In this document: positions 16,766 through 24,333 of the stretch, piece after piece | Numbering within the stretch: position 1 is the stretch's first letter | Layout: every line of letters starts with the position of its first letter | Assembly (NCBI GenBank): GCA_944324655.1 | Contig: CALUXF010000008.1 | Location: forward strand, 1-62,425 | Length of the DNA stretch: 62,425 bases | Direction: 5' to 3' | DNA from: Candidatus Avelusimicrobium aviculae | GTDB lineage: Bacteria > Elusimicrobiota > Elusimicrobia > Elusimicrobiales > Elusimicrobiaceae | Notes under the pieces: model-generated | The model's database searches: none | What the model was told of the DNA's origin: nothing | The model's input: the letters and a program-made list of their open reading frames with translations, nothing else | Program-made: the position numbers and the translations under genes

Positions 16766-17491
16766 TTAATTTAACGTGGGGTTTATAGTTAAATTATAAT
16801 TTTGGATTTTTTGGTTTTCCAATTCTCTTTTAGGGGCTTGCGCTTCATACTGGGCGCGTTGTTCCCGATCTTTTTTAGAGAAAGACACTCCGAAGCGCCT
16901 TAAAGCGGCGCGGGGCATTCCCTTTCCCTGCCAGGCCAACTCCTCATCTTGGTGGGATACTTGGGCCCGCATTTGCTCAAATTGAAACCAAGTTGCCAAT
17001 TCTTCATTGGAAAGGTTCTGATGGCCTTTGCGTTTTTGTCTGATTTTTTTAAATGTTTTGGCGTGCCGTTTGGCAAAACGGCTTACATCTTTTAATGTCA
17101 ATTCTTTTTTACCTTTTCCCTTATATTCACTATAAAAATTTTGATTTTCCAGCGGTATGGGCTGTATATTGCCAGGGTTTAATTGCTGTAAAACTTGGCG
17201 TTTTGCATGAGAAGCCAATATGTTGGAAGCCGCAGCCCTCTCCGACGCGTTTGCCGACGGCTCGTTTCCAGCGGTTTGTTTGGGTAAAGGCTTAGGCAAA
17301 TGCAAATCTTCCACGGGCAGCAGGTTTTCTGCGGGGCGGGCAGGCGGCACCATTTTCCAATCCGAGTCTTGATATGTTTTGGTATTTAACACAAATCCAC
17401 CGCCTAAATGGATTTGTTTTTGAGATTGGGCGTGTATTATGCCAGGAACTAACATTACGGAAATAGATAATAATAATAATTTTTGATTCAT
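16766..17491 (-). CDS. Secreted protein of unknown function with LGGGFVLNTK motif
   Basis: Not recognised. A 241-residue protein with a signal peptide (cleavage near IIHAQ), then QKQIHLGGGFVLNTK, the same motif as in its neighbour. The remainder is basic and low in hydrophobics, probably extended or helical, with no cysteines after the signal. The shared N-terminus with otherwise unrelated bodies suggests a common sorting or anchoring signal. A strong Shine-Dalgarno (AAGGAGG) precedes the ATG. Confidence 0.72.
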   Translation of the reverse strand: MNQKLLLLSISVMLVPGIIHAQSQKQIHLGGGFVLNTKTYQDSDWKMVPPARPAENLLPVEDLHLPKPLPKQTAGNEPSANASERAAASNILASHAKRQVLQQLNPGNIQPIPLENQNFYSEYKGKGKKELTLKDVSRFAKRHAKTFKKIRQKRKGHQNLSNEELATWFQFEQMRAQVSHQDEELAWQGKGMPRAALRRFGVSFSKKDREQRAQYEAQAPKRELENQKIQNYNLTINPTLN

Positions 17492-17514
17492 ATATCCTCC
17501 TTGTAACTATATAT

Positions 17515-17543
17515 AGTATAGGTTTTGATATATGACGACACAA
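17515..17543 (-). promoter_or_regulatory. Promoter of the 241-residue secreted-protein gene
   Basis: On the minus strand, TTGTGT (17538-17543) is separated by 17 nt from TATACT (17515-17520). The start codon follows 23 nt later with a Shine-Dalgarno between. Confidence 0.6.
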
Positions 17544-17549
17544 GAGACT

Positions 17550-17576
17550 AAAGACCTATGCCAAGCATAGGTCTTT
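17550..17576 (-). repeat. Perfect inverted repeat, terminator and possible operator
   Basis: 12-bp arms AAAGACCTATGC/GCATAGGTCTTT with a 3-nt loop (CAA). It lies directly after the nucleotidyltransferase gene and upstream of the promoter of the next gene. As a terminator it lacks a clean T run. Each arm matches half of the CCAAAGACCC element seen before other secreted-protein genes, so it may also be a binding site. Confidence 0.5.
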
Positions 17577-17585
17577 GGATGCTTT

Positions 17586-18251
17586 TTATAGAAGAGAGGA
17601 ATCCCTTAATATGTGTCCGCTCCAGCTTAACAAGTGCTCAAACAGTTCTTGGGGATTATTTATTTCCCCCCCATTTAAACAAACTTGAATAAACCCTTGT
17701 TCTTTACTGGATAACAGCGGCAGGAGTTTTGCCTTAGTTGGAACATAAAGCCCGGTTTTTAAATAATATTGGGCCTGTAAAACAAAAAAAGCGGTTTTGC
17801 ATACGCCCGGCAGCGCTTCTTTTATATTTCCGTGTAAATAGGAATGACATAAAATATGGTATATGGCGCCAGCCCCGGTCTGCATGGCATAAAAAGCCTC
17901 TTGCCGGGTAATTTCCGGCAGGAGCGGTTCTAACTGACCATATATATCCAGCGTATCCTTTTTGAATTGGAAAAGTTCCTGCTTGGGCCAGTTTTTCAGT
18001 TCTTCCGCCCCGCTGATAAAACCGCATGCTTTGTCTTGCAGTGGCATTTGGTTTAGAATATTTTTATAAGTTTGCAAATCCTCTAATGTAAGCGCGTCCA
18101 GCACCACTACGGCGTCTATATCGCTTTGCGGGGTATGTTCCCCCCGCGCCCGGCTGCCTTGCAGGCCAACAAACAACAGCCTTTTGCCAAAGGCTTCCTG
18201 TAATTTTTGGCTTAGCTGTTTTATCCAAGAAAGATCATTTGACGAGGGCAT
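17586..18251 (-). CDS. Nucleotidyltransferase-domain protein
   Basis: A 221-residue protein with the pol-beta-type nucleotidyltransferase motif GSRARGEHTPQSDIDAVVVLD (about 32-52), holding the G-S and D-x-D metal site. The C-terminal half is helical and may be a substrate-binding or HEPN-like domain, but no RxxxxH motif is obvious. Relatives include MNT antitoxins, aminoglycoside nucleotidyltransferases and stand-alone enzymes; the substrate is unknown. No toxin partner gene is adjacent. Shine-Dalgarno AAGGAG lies before the ATG. Confidence 0.8.
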   Translation of the reverse strand: MPSSNDLSWIKQLSQKLQEAFGKRLLFVGLQGSRARGEHTPQSDIDAVVVLDALTLEDLQTYKNILNQMPLQDKACGFISGAEELKNWPKQELFQFKKDTLDIYGQLEPLLPEITRQEAFYAMQTGAGAIYHILCHSYLHGNIKEALPGVCKTAFFVLQAQYYLKTGLYVPTKAKLLPLLSSKEQGFIQVCLNGGEINNPQELFEHLLSWSGHILRDSSLL

Positions 18252-18264
18252 AAAAACTCCTTGA

Positions 18265-18303
18265 TAAAAAGAACAAAGGCCCCGCCTTTGAGGCGGAGCC
18301 TTT
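18265..18303 (-). terminator. Terminator of rpsO-pnp
   Basis: A 12-bp stem (18275-18286 with 18292-18303) that contains a G-U pair only when read as minus-strand RNA, followed by a TTTGTTCTTTTT tract. Confidence 0.75.
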
Positions 18304-18317
18304 GCAACTGTTTACGG

Positions 18318-20429
18318 CTATTTTAACAAGACTTTGCGGGACAGGCGCACTTTGCCGTTATTGTCAATTTCCACGCATTTTACTTCTACAATATCGCCAA
18401 GGTGGAGAACGTCTTCCACTTTGTTAATGCGTTTTTTGTCAATTTCGGAAATGTGCAAGAGTCCGTCTTTCCCGGGCAGGATTTCCACAAACGCCCCAAA
18501 CGGCTGTATGGAAACCACTTTGCCTTTATAGATTTTGTTGAGTTCCGGTTCGGCGGTCATCGCTTCCACTTCAGCTTTGGCTTGGTCTAAGCGGTCGCTG
18601 TTGGCGGCGGCGATGGTAACCGTACCGTCTTCTTCAATATCAATTTTGGCCTGGGTGGCGTCGGTAATGCGTTTGATGTTCTTGCCGCCGGGGCCAATTA
18701 ACGCGCCGATTTTATCCACGGGGATTTTCATCTTAAAGATGATAGGCGCAAAGCGGGAAATGCTGGGTTTGGGAGCCGCGATGGTTTTTTCCATGTGGTC
18801 CATAATGTGCATACGCCCGCGGGTGGCTTGGGCGATAGCCTGGGTTAAAACGTCCAGCGGAATACCGGTTTTAAGTTTCACGTCCATCTGGAACGCGGTA
18901 ATCCCTTTGCGCGAACCGGTAAGTTTAAAGTCCATATCGCCCAGGTGGTCTTCCAGGCCCATGATGTCGGACAGCACGACGAATTTGCCGTCCCCGCTGA
19001 TGCAGCCCATGGCAATGCCGGAGCAGGCGGCTTTCATCGGTACGCCGGCGTCAAACAAAGCCAAGGAGCCGCCGCATACGCTGGCCATGGAAGAAGAACC
19101 GTTGGATTCCATAATATCGGACACGACGCGAATCGTATACGGGAATTCTTCTTCAGACGGGATTAACGGCATTAAAGCGCGGCGGGCAAGTTCCCCGTGG
19201 CCGATTTCGCGGCGGCCCGGAGAGCGGTCCGGCTTGCATTCACCCGTGGCAAAACCCGGGAAGTTGTAATGCAGCATAAAGCGTTCATAAGTGGTGTCGT
19301 CCAACCCTTCCACCATTTGTTTATCGTCCGGCGTGCCCAGCGTGGCTACCGCTAAGGACTGGGTCTGCCCGCGGGTAAACAACGCAGAACCGTGCGCGCG
19401 GGGCAACAGCCCTACCATAGAGCTCAGCGGGCGGATTTCGTCCGGTTTGCGGCCGTCTACGCGCACCCCTTCGTGCAGTACCATGGCGCGGGATTCTTCA
19501 TACATAATGTTTTCCAGCGCAATGCCGGCATACACGGCGGCGTTATCGCCATAGTTGGCGGCCAGCTCTTCGGTAAAAGAAGCTTTTAACTGGGCAACCT
19601 GCGTGTCGCGGGTTTGCTTGTCGGAAAAAGCGTGCAGGATTTGTTTAGCCGTTTCACGGAATTTGCCGTTGGCCAAATCAGCCACTTCCTGCGGCAGCTT
19701 TTCCACTACGTATTCAAATTTCGGTTTGCCGGCCAGTTCGCGCAGTTTAAGCTGTACGGCGCACATTTTGTCAATTTCCGGCTTAGCGGCTTCCATGGCT
19801 TGGATAATGGCGCTTTCTTCCACTTCTTTGGCGCCGCCTTCCACCATCAGCAAGCCTTGGGCGGAACCGGCTATCACCAGGTCCATATCGCAGGATTCTT
19901 CTTGCTCTTTGGTGGGGTTAATGATAAATTGCCCGTCAATGCGGCCTACGCGCACAGCGGCAACAGGTTCATTGAACGGAATGGAAGAAATAACCAGCGC
20001 GGCAGAGGAAGCCAATACGGAAAGTACATCGGCGTCGTGTTTGTCGTCGCTGGAGATGACCATGGCCGTTACGTTGGTTTCACAGGCGAAACCTTCCGGG
20101 AAAATCGGACGGATGGTACGGTCAATAATACGGGAGGAAAGAGTTTCCTTTTTGCTGGCGCGGCCTTCGCGTTTAAAAAAACCGCCAGGGATTTTTCCGG
20201 CGGCATAGGTTCTTTCCTTGTAGTTGACGGTAAGGGGAGTAAAATCGGAAATACCGGGTTTTTGCTCCTTAGTGGAAACGGCGGTGGCCAATACCATGGT
20301 ATCGCCCAACGTGGCCACTACGGCCCCGTCGGACTGTTTGGCAATCAGCCCCGTTTGCAAAGTAATTTTTTGCCCGCCTACTTCCACATCTACGGTTTGG
20401 ATGTCAAAGTTATGGTTAAAATTTTGCAT
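18318..20429 (-). CDS. pnp: Polyribonucleotide nucleotidyltransferase (PNPase)
   Basis: A 703-residue 3'-5' phosphorolytic exoribonuclease of mRNA decay. It has two RNase PH domains (about 1-210 and 300-530) with the intervening helical domain, the catalytic-core motif SDIMGLEDHLGDMDFK, then KH (IGALIGPGGKNIKRI, about 555-600) and S1 (KIYKGKVVSIQPFGAFVEILPGKDGLLHISEI, about 615-690). Full length. It follows rpsO with a 6-nt gap, the classic rpsO-pnp pairing. Confidence 0.98.
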   Translation of the reverse strand: MQNFNHNFDIQTVDVEVGGQKITLQTGLIAKQSDGAVVATLGDTMVLATAVSTKEQKPGISDFTPLTVNYKERTYAAGKIPGGFFKREGRASKKETLSSRIIDRTIRPIFPEGFACETNVTAMVISSDDKHDADVLSVLASSAALVISSIPFNEPVAAVRVGRIDGQFIINPTKEQEESCDMDLVIAGSAQGLLMVEGGAKEVEESAIIQAMEAAKPEIDKMCAVQLKLRELAGKPKFEYVVEKLPQEVADLANGKFRETAKQILHAFSDKQTRDTQVAQLKASFTEELAANYGDNAAVYAGIALENIMYEESRAMVLHEGVRVDGRKPDEIRPLSSMVGLLPRAHGSALFTRGQTQSLAVATLGTPDDKQMVEGLDDTTYERFMLHYNFPGFATGECKPDRSPGRREIGHGELARRALMPLIPSEEEFPYTIRVVSDIMESNGSSSMASVCGGSLALFDAGVPMKAACSGIAMGCISGDGKFVVLSDIMGLEDHLGDMDFKLTGSRKGITAFQMDVKLKTGIPLDVLTQAIAQATRGRMHIMDHMEKTIAAPKPSISRFAPIIFKMKIPVDKIGALIGPGGKNIKRITDATQAKIDIEEDGTVTIAAANSDRLDQAKAEVEAMTAEPELNKIYKGKVVSIQPFGAFVEILPGKDGLLHISEIDKKRINKVEDVLHLGDIVEVKCVEIDNNGKVRLSRKVLLK

Positions 20430-20435
20430 AAGCGG

Positions 20436-20705
20436 TTATTTTCTCAATTTCAATTCTTTGGTGACTTGGGTGTATTTTTCAAAGTCAGTTCTTTTCAAAT
20501 AAGCCAACAAGCGTTTGCGCTGGCCTACTAATTTGTTGAGGCCTCTTTCGCCGGCAAAGTCTTTCGGGTTGGCTTTGAGGTGTTTGGAAATGTACTGAAT
20601 TCTTTCGGTAATCAACGCAATCTGGACGGCAGCGGAACCGGTGTCGTTGGCGCTGGTCTGGAATTTGCTGATGATGTCTTTTCTGTCTTGCATGGAAAGT
20701 ACCAT
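20436..20705 (-). CDS. rpsO: 30S ribosomal protein S15
   Basis: An 89-residue S15, the usual length. It carries the conserved DTGSAAVQIALITERI and HFAG-like KDFAGERGLNKLVGQRKRLLAYL blocks. I chose the ATG at 20705 (MVLSMQDRKD); upstream in-frame codons would add 12 non-conserved residues. It binds 16S rRNA in the platform and often represses its own mRNA. Operon with pnp. Confidence 0.97.
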   Translation of the reverse strand: MVLSMQDRKDIISKFQTSANDTGSAAVQIALITERIQYISKHLKANPKDFAGERGLNKLVGQRKRLLAYLKRTDFEKYTQVTKELKLRK

Positions 20706-20905
20706 AATTTTTTTACACTTAGATTGAAACCTGCCGACCAAGCATCTCTTATCCCAAGGGATACCGAGCCGGAGACCAATCTTCTCCTATTTTTTAATTT
20801 TATTTTATACTTACAAAAGTACAGTTTAATTATACCAAATAAAAAGGATAAAGAACATATGTTGTGTTCTTTATCCCGTATTCTGTTTAACAGTATAGCA
20901 AATTT

Positions 20906-21604
20906 TTAATACGGCAGCGCATCAATGCCTTCCCAGTCAATACCCTCTCCGCTTTCTAGCATATTTTGCACATTTTTGCGCTTCCATTGTTTGTATTCTT
21001 CATGGCTCATGGCGGAAGGGGGTGTATAATTTTTAAGCTGTCTCAGCTCTGTATATACCCTGTATTCTATGTTTTGTAATTCAAACGCCGGTTCTATATC
21101 CAGTTTCACCACACCGTATTTAACGGGAATGTTAGTTATTCCCTGTTTGACGGCGGCCACGTATTTGGCTACTTCCGCCCGGCCGGCAAATACAATATTT
21201 TCCCCGTTTACCAGCCATTCTTTAGAAGGTGCTGCGGTAGTTTTTTCAAAACGGAAAAAGGTGGTTTGAAACGCTTCCTTGGGAACAAAATGGCGTATTT
21301 GGTAAGCGGCGCGGTATTGGGCCTCTATATTCCAGGGAGATTTATGGAAGGAGGCTTCTTCTTCCAACAGTTGCTTGGCTGCCGGTGACGCCGCGGCCTG
21401 TGTGGTGCCGGCAGCCGCTCTTTGCTCTAGCGTTTGGGCGGCGGCTGTTTCGGCTTCTTTAATTGCCGGCGCAGATTTTTTGAACAGGGAGGCTTTTGCG
21501 TCATTTACTTTTTTAGCCAAACGCTCCAACATGGCTTTTTGCCCATAGGATGCGGGCAAACAGCAAATCATAAATAAAAATATAATGGTTAATTTTTTTA
21601 GCAT
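20906..21604 (-). CDS. Secreted protein of unknown function
   Basis: Not recognised. A 232-residue protein with a signal peptide (cleavage near SYGQ). An Ala/Lys/Glu-rich helical stretch (about 25-85) is followed by a compact domain (about 90-232) with alternating aromatic and charged residues that ends DWEGIDALPY. It has no cysteines after the signal and no catalytic motif. The AGGGTCCAAAG-type palindrome lies about 65 nt upstream of the ATG. Confidence 0.72.
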   Translation of the reverse strand: MLKKLTIIFLFMICCLPASYGQKAMLERLAKKVNDAKASLFKKSAPAIKEAETAAAQTLEQRAAAGTTQAAASPAAKQLLEEEASFHKSPWNIEAQYRAAYQIRHFVPKEAFQTTFFRFEKTTAAPSKEWLVNGENIVFAGRAEVAKYVAAVKQGITNIPVKYGVVKLDIEPAFELQNIEYRVYTELRQLKNYTPPSAMSHEEYKQWKRKNVQNMLESGEGIDWEGIDALPY

Positions 21605-21669
21605 AAAAAGCCCTGTTTGTTAAAATTTTCTGTATCTTACTAAAAAATAACAAACAAAAGAAAAATTTA

Positions 21670-21704
21670 CCAGGGTCTTTGGACCCAAAATAATTTTGGG
21701 TCCT
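21670..21704 (-). promoter_or_regulatory. CCAAAG palindromic element upstream of a secreted-protein gene
   Basis: On the minus strand: GGGTCCAAAGACCC followed by TGG (21670-21686), a perfect palindrome around CAAA. A second, weaker copy AGGACCCAAAAT is at 21693-21704, about 18 nt further upstream. Only a weak -10-like TTATTT lies at the expected distance. Confidence 0.5.
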
Positions 21705-21716
21705 CATATAATTGGG

Positions 21717-21747
21717 AAGCCCGCCGGAAGGGTTGGCCGGCGGGCTT
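21717..21747. repeat. GC-rich hairpin
   Basis: A perfect 11-bp stem AAGCCCGCCGG/CCGGCGGGCTT with a 9-nt loop. It lacks a T run on the minus strand and has only a weak one on the plus strand. It could terminate the small minus-strand ORF upstream of it. Confidence 0.5.
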
Positions 21748-21781
21748 TGGGTGTTACTTGTAGGAGGATTACTTCAAATAG

Positions 21782-22024
21782 TTAAAATTGACAGCCTAAA
21801 TGCAGGGCCGCGTATTTTTCCGCGTTATAGATTTCTATGTCAGACAAGGTATGAAAATCTCTAAACTCGCGGCTGATCCAGGCGAATTCTCTGTCTAACT
21901 TGCGTTTTTTGGTTATTTGCGTAAAAATCACGCTTTCTTTATTGGTGATCATAACTTTCACCTCTGCCTTGGGCTGTTGCTTATTACTAAGATAGTTTTT
22001 TAGACGTAAAATAAACAGGGTCAT
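21782..22024 (-). CDS. Small hypothetical protein (uncertain)
   Basis: An 80-residue basic ORF with no recognisable domain, no signal peptide and no Shine-Dalgarno at its ATG. The end (KYAALHLGCQF) resembles the last strand of an outer-membrane beta-barrel, so it may be a remnant of a larger gene. It is listed because no other gene explains this stretch and a hairpin follows it. It may not be expressed. Confidence 0.3.
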   Translation of the reverse strand: MTLFILRLKNYLSNKQQPKAEVKVMITNKESVIFTQITKKRKLDREFAWISREFRDFHTLSDIEIYNAEKYAALHLGCQF

Positions 22025-22055
22025 TGGGCCCAAAGCGGGGCCTAATTTGGGCCCA
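22025..22055. repeat. Inverted repeat of GGGCCC palindromes
   Basis: TGGGCCCAAA (22025-22034) and TTTGGGCCCA (22046-22055) form a perfect 10-bp inverted repeat with an 11-nt loop, and each arm holds its own GGGCCC palindrome. It lies between the uncertain small ORF and the coaC-like gene. It resembles the CCAAAG element found elsewhere and may be a regulatory site or a transcript hairpin. Confidence 0.45.
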
Positions 22056-22149
22056 GCTTATTCCAATGCGCGGGCCTAGTAAAAAATGGGTCTATTTTCC
22101 TATTTTTTTGCTATACTAACAATATCGGTATATTTCAAGGAGGCTTTTT

Positions 22150-22713
22150 ATGTGGGACAATGAAAAAGTTGTTTTGGGCGTATGCGGCTGTTTATACGCG
22201 TATAAAGCGGCGGATTTAGCGGCCTTGTTACTGCGGCATGGTTTTGACGTGTACCCTGTCATGACGCCCAGTGCCTCTTCAATTATTGCTCCCGCCACCT
22301 TGGAAGACATTACCAACAACCCCTGCCCGGTAGAAATGTTTAAAGAAGGCCCAAACCAGCCTTATAAAACATTGGCTACGGGCGCTAAAGTGTTGCTTAT
22401 TGCGCCGGCCAGCGCCAATATGCTGGCTAAAATAGCCCACGGCATGGCGGACGATTTAATCAGCTGTACGGCGTTAGCGTGCGACTGTATTAAACTGGCG
22501 GCCCCGTCCATGCTGCAAAATATGCATAATAACCCGGCCGTACAACAAAATTTAGCCCGTTTGCGGGAACTGGGCTATAAGATTATCCCCGCCGGGCCGG
22601 ATGGGCACATGGCTCCGCCGGAAACGGTGGTGGAGTATTTATTAAATGAACTTACTCCCCAGCCTCCCGCCGCTCCTGTTCCGCCGCCTCCCCCGCCGCC
22701 TGTTGGCTACTAA
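22150..22713 (+). CDS. CoaC-like flavoprotein decarboxylase
   Basis: A 187-residue homo-oligomeric flavin-containing Cys decarboxylase (HFCD) family protein, like the CoaC half of CoaBC. It has the N-terminal Rossmann start (VVLGVCGCLYAYKAADL), APASANMLAKIAHGMADDL for FMN binding, and a PSMLQNM segment at the position of the family's PxMNxxMW. The conserved Asn and Trp are replaced by Leu and His, so the substrate may not be phosphopantothenoyl-cysteine. No CoaB synthetase domain is attached; a Pro-rich tail (eight prolines near the end) replaces it. Strong Shine-Dalgarno AAGGAGG. hydE follows after 12 nt. Confidence 0.75.
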   Translation: MWDNEKVVLGVCGCLYAYKAADLAALLLRHGFDVYPVMTPSASSIIAPATLEDITNNPCPVEMFKEGPNQPYKTLATGAKVLLIAPASANMLAKIAHGMADDLISCTALACDCIKLAAPSMLQNMHNNPAVQQNLARLRELGYKIIPAGPDGHMAPPETVVEYLLNELTPQPPAAPVPPPPPPPVGY

Positions 22714-22725
22714 AGGGGTGCGGCC

Positions 22726-23772
22726 GTGAAGCAGCTAATTCAACGGGCCGAAGAATCCCATCAGCTGACCAAAGAAGAAATCATCCTTTTATTACAAGAT
22801 AAAGAGGCCGCTTCTTTATTGTTCCAAGCGGCGGACCGCGTACGCAAAAAATACGTGGGGGACGAAGTATATCTGCGCGCCTTAATAGAATTTTCCAGCT
22901 ATTGCAAAAATAATTGCTGTTATTGTGGTTTGCGCCGGGACAACCGCCATGCGCTCCGCTACCGCCTTACCCCGCGGCAAATCCTAAATACGGCACGCCA
23001 AGCCGCCCAAATAGGGTATAAAACCGTGGTTTTGCAATCCGGGGAAGACACATGGTTTTCCCCCGCTATCATGGCGGAAATTATCCGGGAAATAAAAAAG
23101 CTGGGCCTGGCAATTACCTTAAGCATTGGGGAAAAAAACCGCGAAGAATACGCCGCTTACCGCCAAGCGGGGGCGGACCGGTATTTGCTTCGCATAGAAA
23201 CCACCGACAAAGCCCTCTATGCCAAATGGGACCCGGGCATGAGTTGGCAAAACCGCGCCCGCTGCCTGCGGGATTTAAAAGAGTTGGGGTATGAAGTGGG
23301 TTCCGGCTCTTTAGTGGGGTTGCCGGGGCAGACGCTGGAAAGTTTGGCCGATGATTTGCTGTTTTTTAAATCCTTGCCGGTGGACATGGCGGGCATTGGT
23401 CCGTTTATCCCCCACCCGCAAACGCCTTTGGCGCAGGCTGCGGTGGAAGGACATTTTGAGTTATCCCTTAAAGTAATGGCTGTTATGCGGTTACTCTTGC
23501 CGGATATTAACATTCCCGCCACCACCGCCATGGAAAGCCTGCACCCGCAGGGGCGGCTGCTTGCCCTGCAAAGCGGAGCCAATGTAATTATGCCCAACGT
23601 AACGGATGAATTGTGCCAGGAGCGTTATGATTTATACCCCGGCAAAATGCACACCGGCCCCAACGCCGAGCAATACGTGCGGGATTTGACCCGTAAACTG
23701 GCCGCTATAGGCCGAACGGTGCGTTTTTCAACCGGGTTTCACGGGGAGTATTTAAAAAATAATCCAGCCTGA
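22726..23772 (+). CDS. hydE: [FeFe]-hydrogenase maturase HydE (radical SAM)
   Basis: A 348-residue radical SAM enzyme that helps build the dithiolate/CN/CO H-cluster of [FeFe] hydrogenase. The cluster motif C60-KNN-C64-CY-C67 sits in the HydE-typical context IEFSSYCKNNCCYCGLRRDN, followed by SLVGLPGQT and GPFIPHPQTPL. The GTG start at 22726 has a Shine-Dalgarno (AAAGGGG). HydF, HydG and the hydrogenase are not in the window. The gene implies hydrogen metabolism. It is co-transcribed with the coaC-like gene. Confidence 0.92.
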   Translation: MKQLIQRAEESHQLTKEEIILLLQDKEAASLLFQAADRVRKKYVGDEVYLRALIEFSSYCKNNCCYCGLRRDNRHALRYRLTPRQILNTARQAAQIGYKTVVLQSGEDTWFSPAIMAEIIREIKKLGLAITLSIGEKNREEYAAYRQAGADRYLLRIETTDKALYAKWDPGMSWQNRARCLRDLKELGYEVGSGSLVGLPGQTLESLADDLLFFKSLPVDMAGIGPFIPHPQTPLAQAAVEGHFELSLKVMAVMRLLLPDINIPATTAMESLHPQGRLLALQSGANVIMPNVTDELCQERYDLYPGKMHTGPNAEQYVRDLTRKLAAIGRTVRFSTGFHGEYLKNNPA

Positions 23773-23780
23773 CGCGCCAT

Positions 23781-23812
23781 AAAAAATCCGCCTGTTGCAA
23801 GGCGGATTTTTT
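23781..23812. terminator. Bidirectional terminator between hydE and the paralogue pair
   Basis: A perfect 12-bp stem AAAAAATCCGCC/GGCGGATTTTTT with an 8-nt loop. It gives a T run on both strands between convergent genes. Confidence 0.85.
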
Positions 23813-23814
23813 AT

Positions 23815-24333
23815 TTACCAGTTTTGGTATTTTTTTAAAAACGCGGCCAGGTAGCTGGGGTCCTGTTGGGAGAGGGCGGCTATTTCTTTTGTTTGGGGAT
23901 TGATAATACAGGCCGCTTGTTTTCCGCAGGTTTCTATTAACAGTTGTTTGGCGCTGTCATACTTCCAGGTAGTCATGCTGGAACGGAGTGTATAAATTTT
24001 GCGTTGATAGGCTTGCTGGTTGTCCGGTTGCCTAAGCAGGTTTCTAAAATCGGATAATAATTTGTCGTTACTGCCGTTCCAATTAATTAGAATGGCAGTT
24101 TTTTTATCGGCATACAAAGGTTTGGACCAAACATCCGGGTGGCGGGAGCTAAAGCGGTAAAATTTATCTTCTATTTTTACAGGCGGCGGGAAGGAGGCTT
24201 CTTCTTGCGGGGTTAAAGTACGCACTTTTACCGGGGCGGGCGGCAACAAATCCTGCACGCTCCACCCCGTATATTGGTTAATCAGTACGGCCAGTATCCA
24301 AATACTTATAAAAGCAATCAGTGCTTTTTTCAT
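23815..24333 (-). CDS. Membrane-anchored protein, paralogue of its upstream neighbour
   Basis: Not recognised. A 172-residue protein with one N-terminal membrane or signal helix (about 4-22) and a periplasmic domain. The last 40 residues (CGKQAACIINPQTKEI...FLKKYQNW) match the end of the next gene upstream (MGQVCIINPSTRRV...LLEKYKNW). The two are therefore paralogues, and the fold of this part may be thioredoxin-like, without a CxxC pair. It starts directly after the neighbour's stop with no gap. Confidence 0.75.
   Translation of the reverse strand: MKKALIAFISIWILAVLINQYTGWSVQDLLPPAPVKVRTLTPQEEASFPPPVKIEDKFYRFSSRHPDVWSKPLYADKKTAILINWNGSNDKLLSDFRNLLRQPDNQQAYQRKIYTLRSSMTTWKYDSAKQLLIETCGKQAACIINPQTKEIAALSQQDPSYLAAFLKKYQNW

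Noticed and set aside
17586-18251. Toxin-antitoxin pair centred on the nucleotidyltransferase
   Set aside because: The GSRARGE...SDID motif is also found in stand-alone enzymes, and no HEPN toxin gene lies next to it.
19614-20531. Long plus-strand open frame (305 codons) across pnp and rpsO
   Set aside because: Antisense to two highly conserved genes; the translation is low-complexity Phe/Gly-rich, typical of shadow frames.
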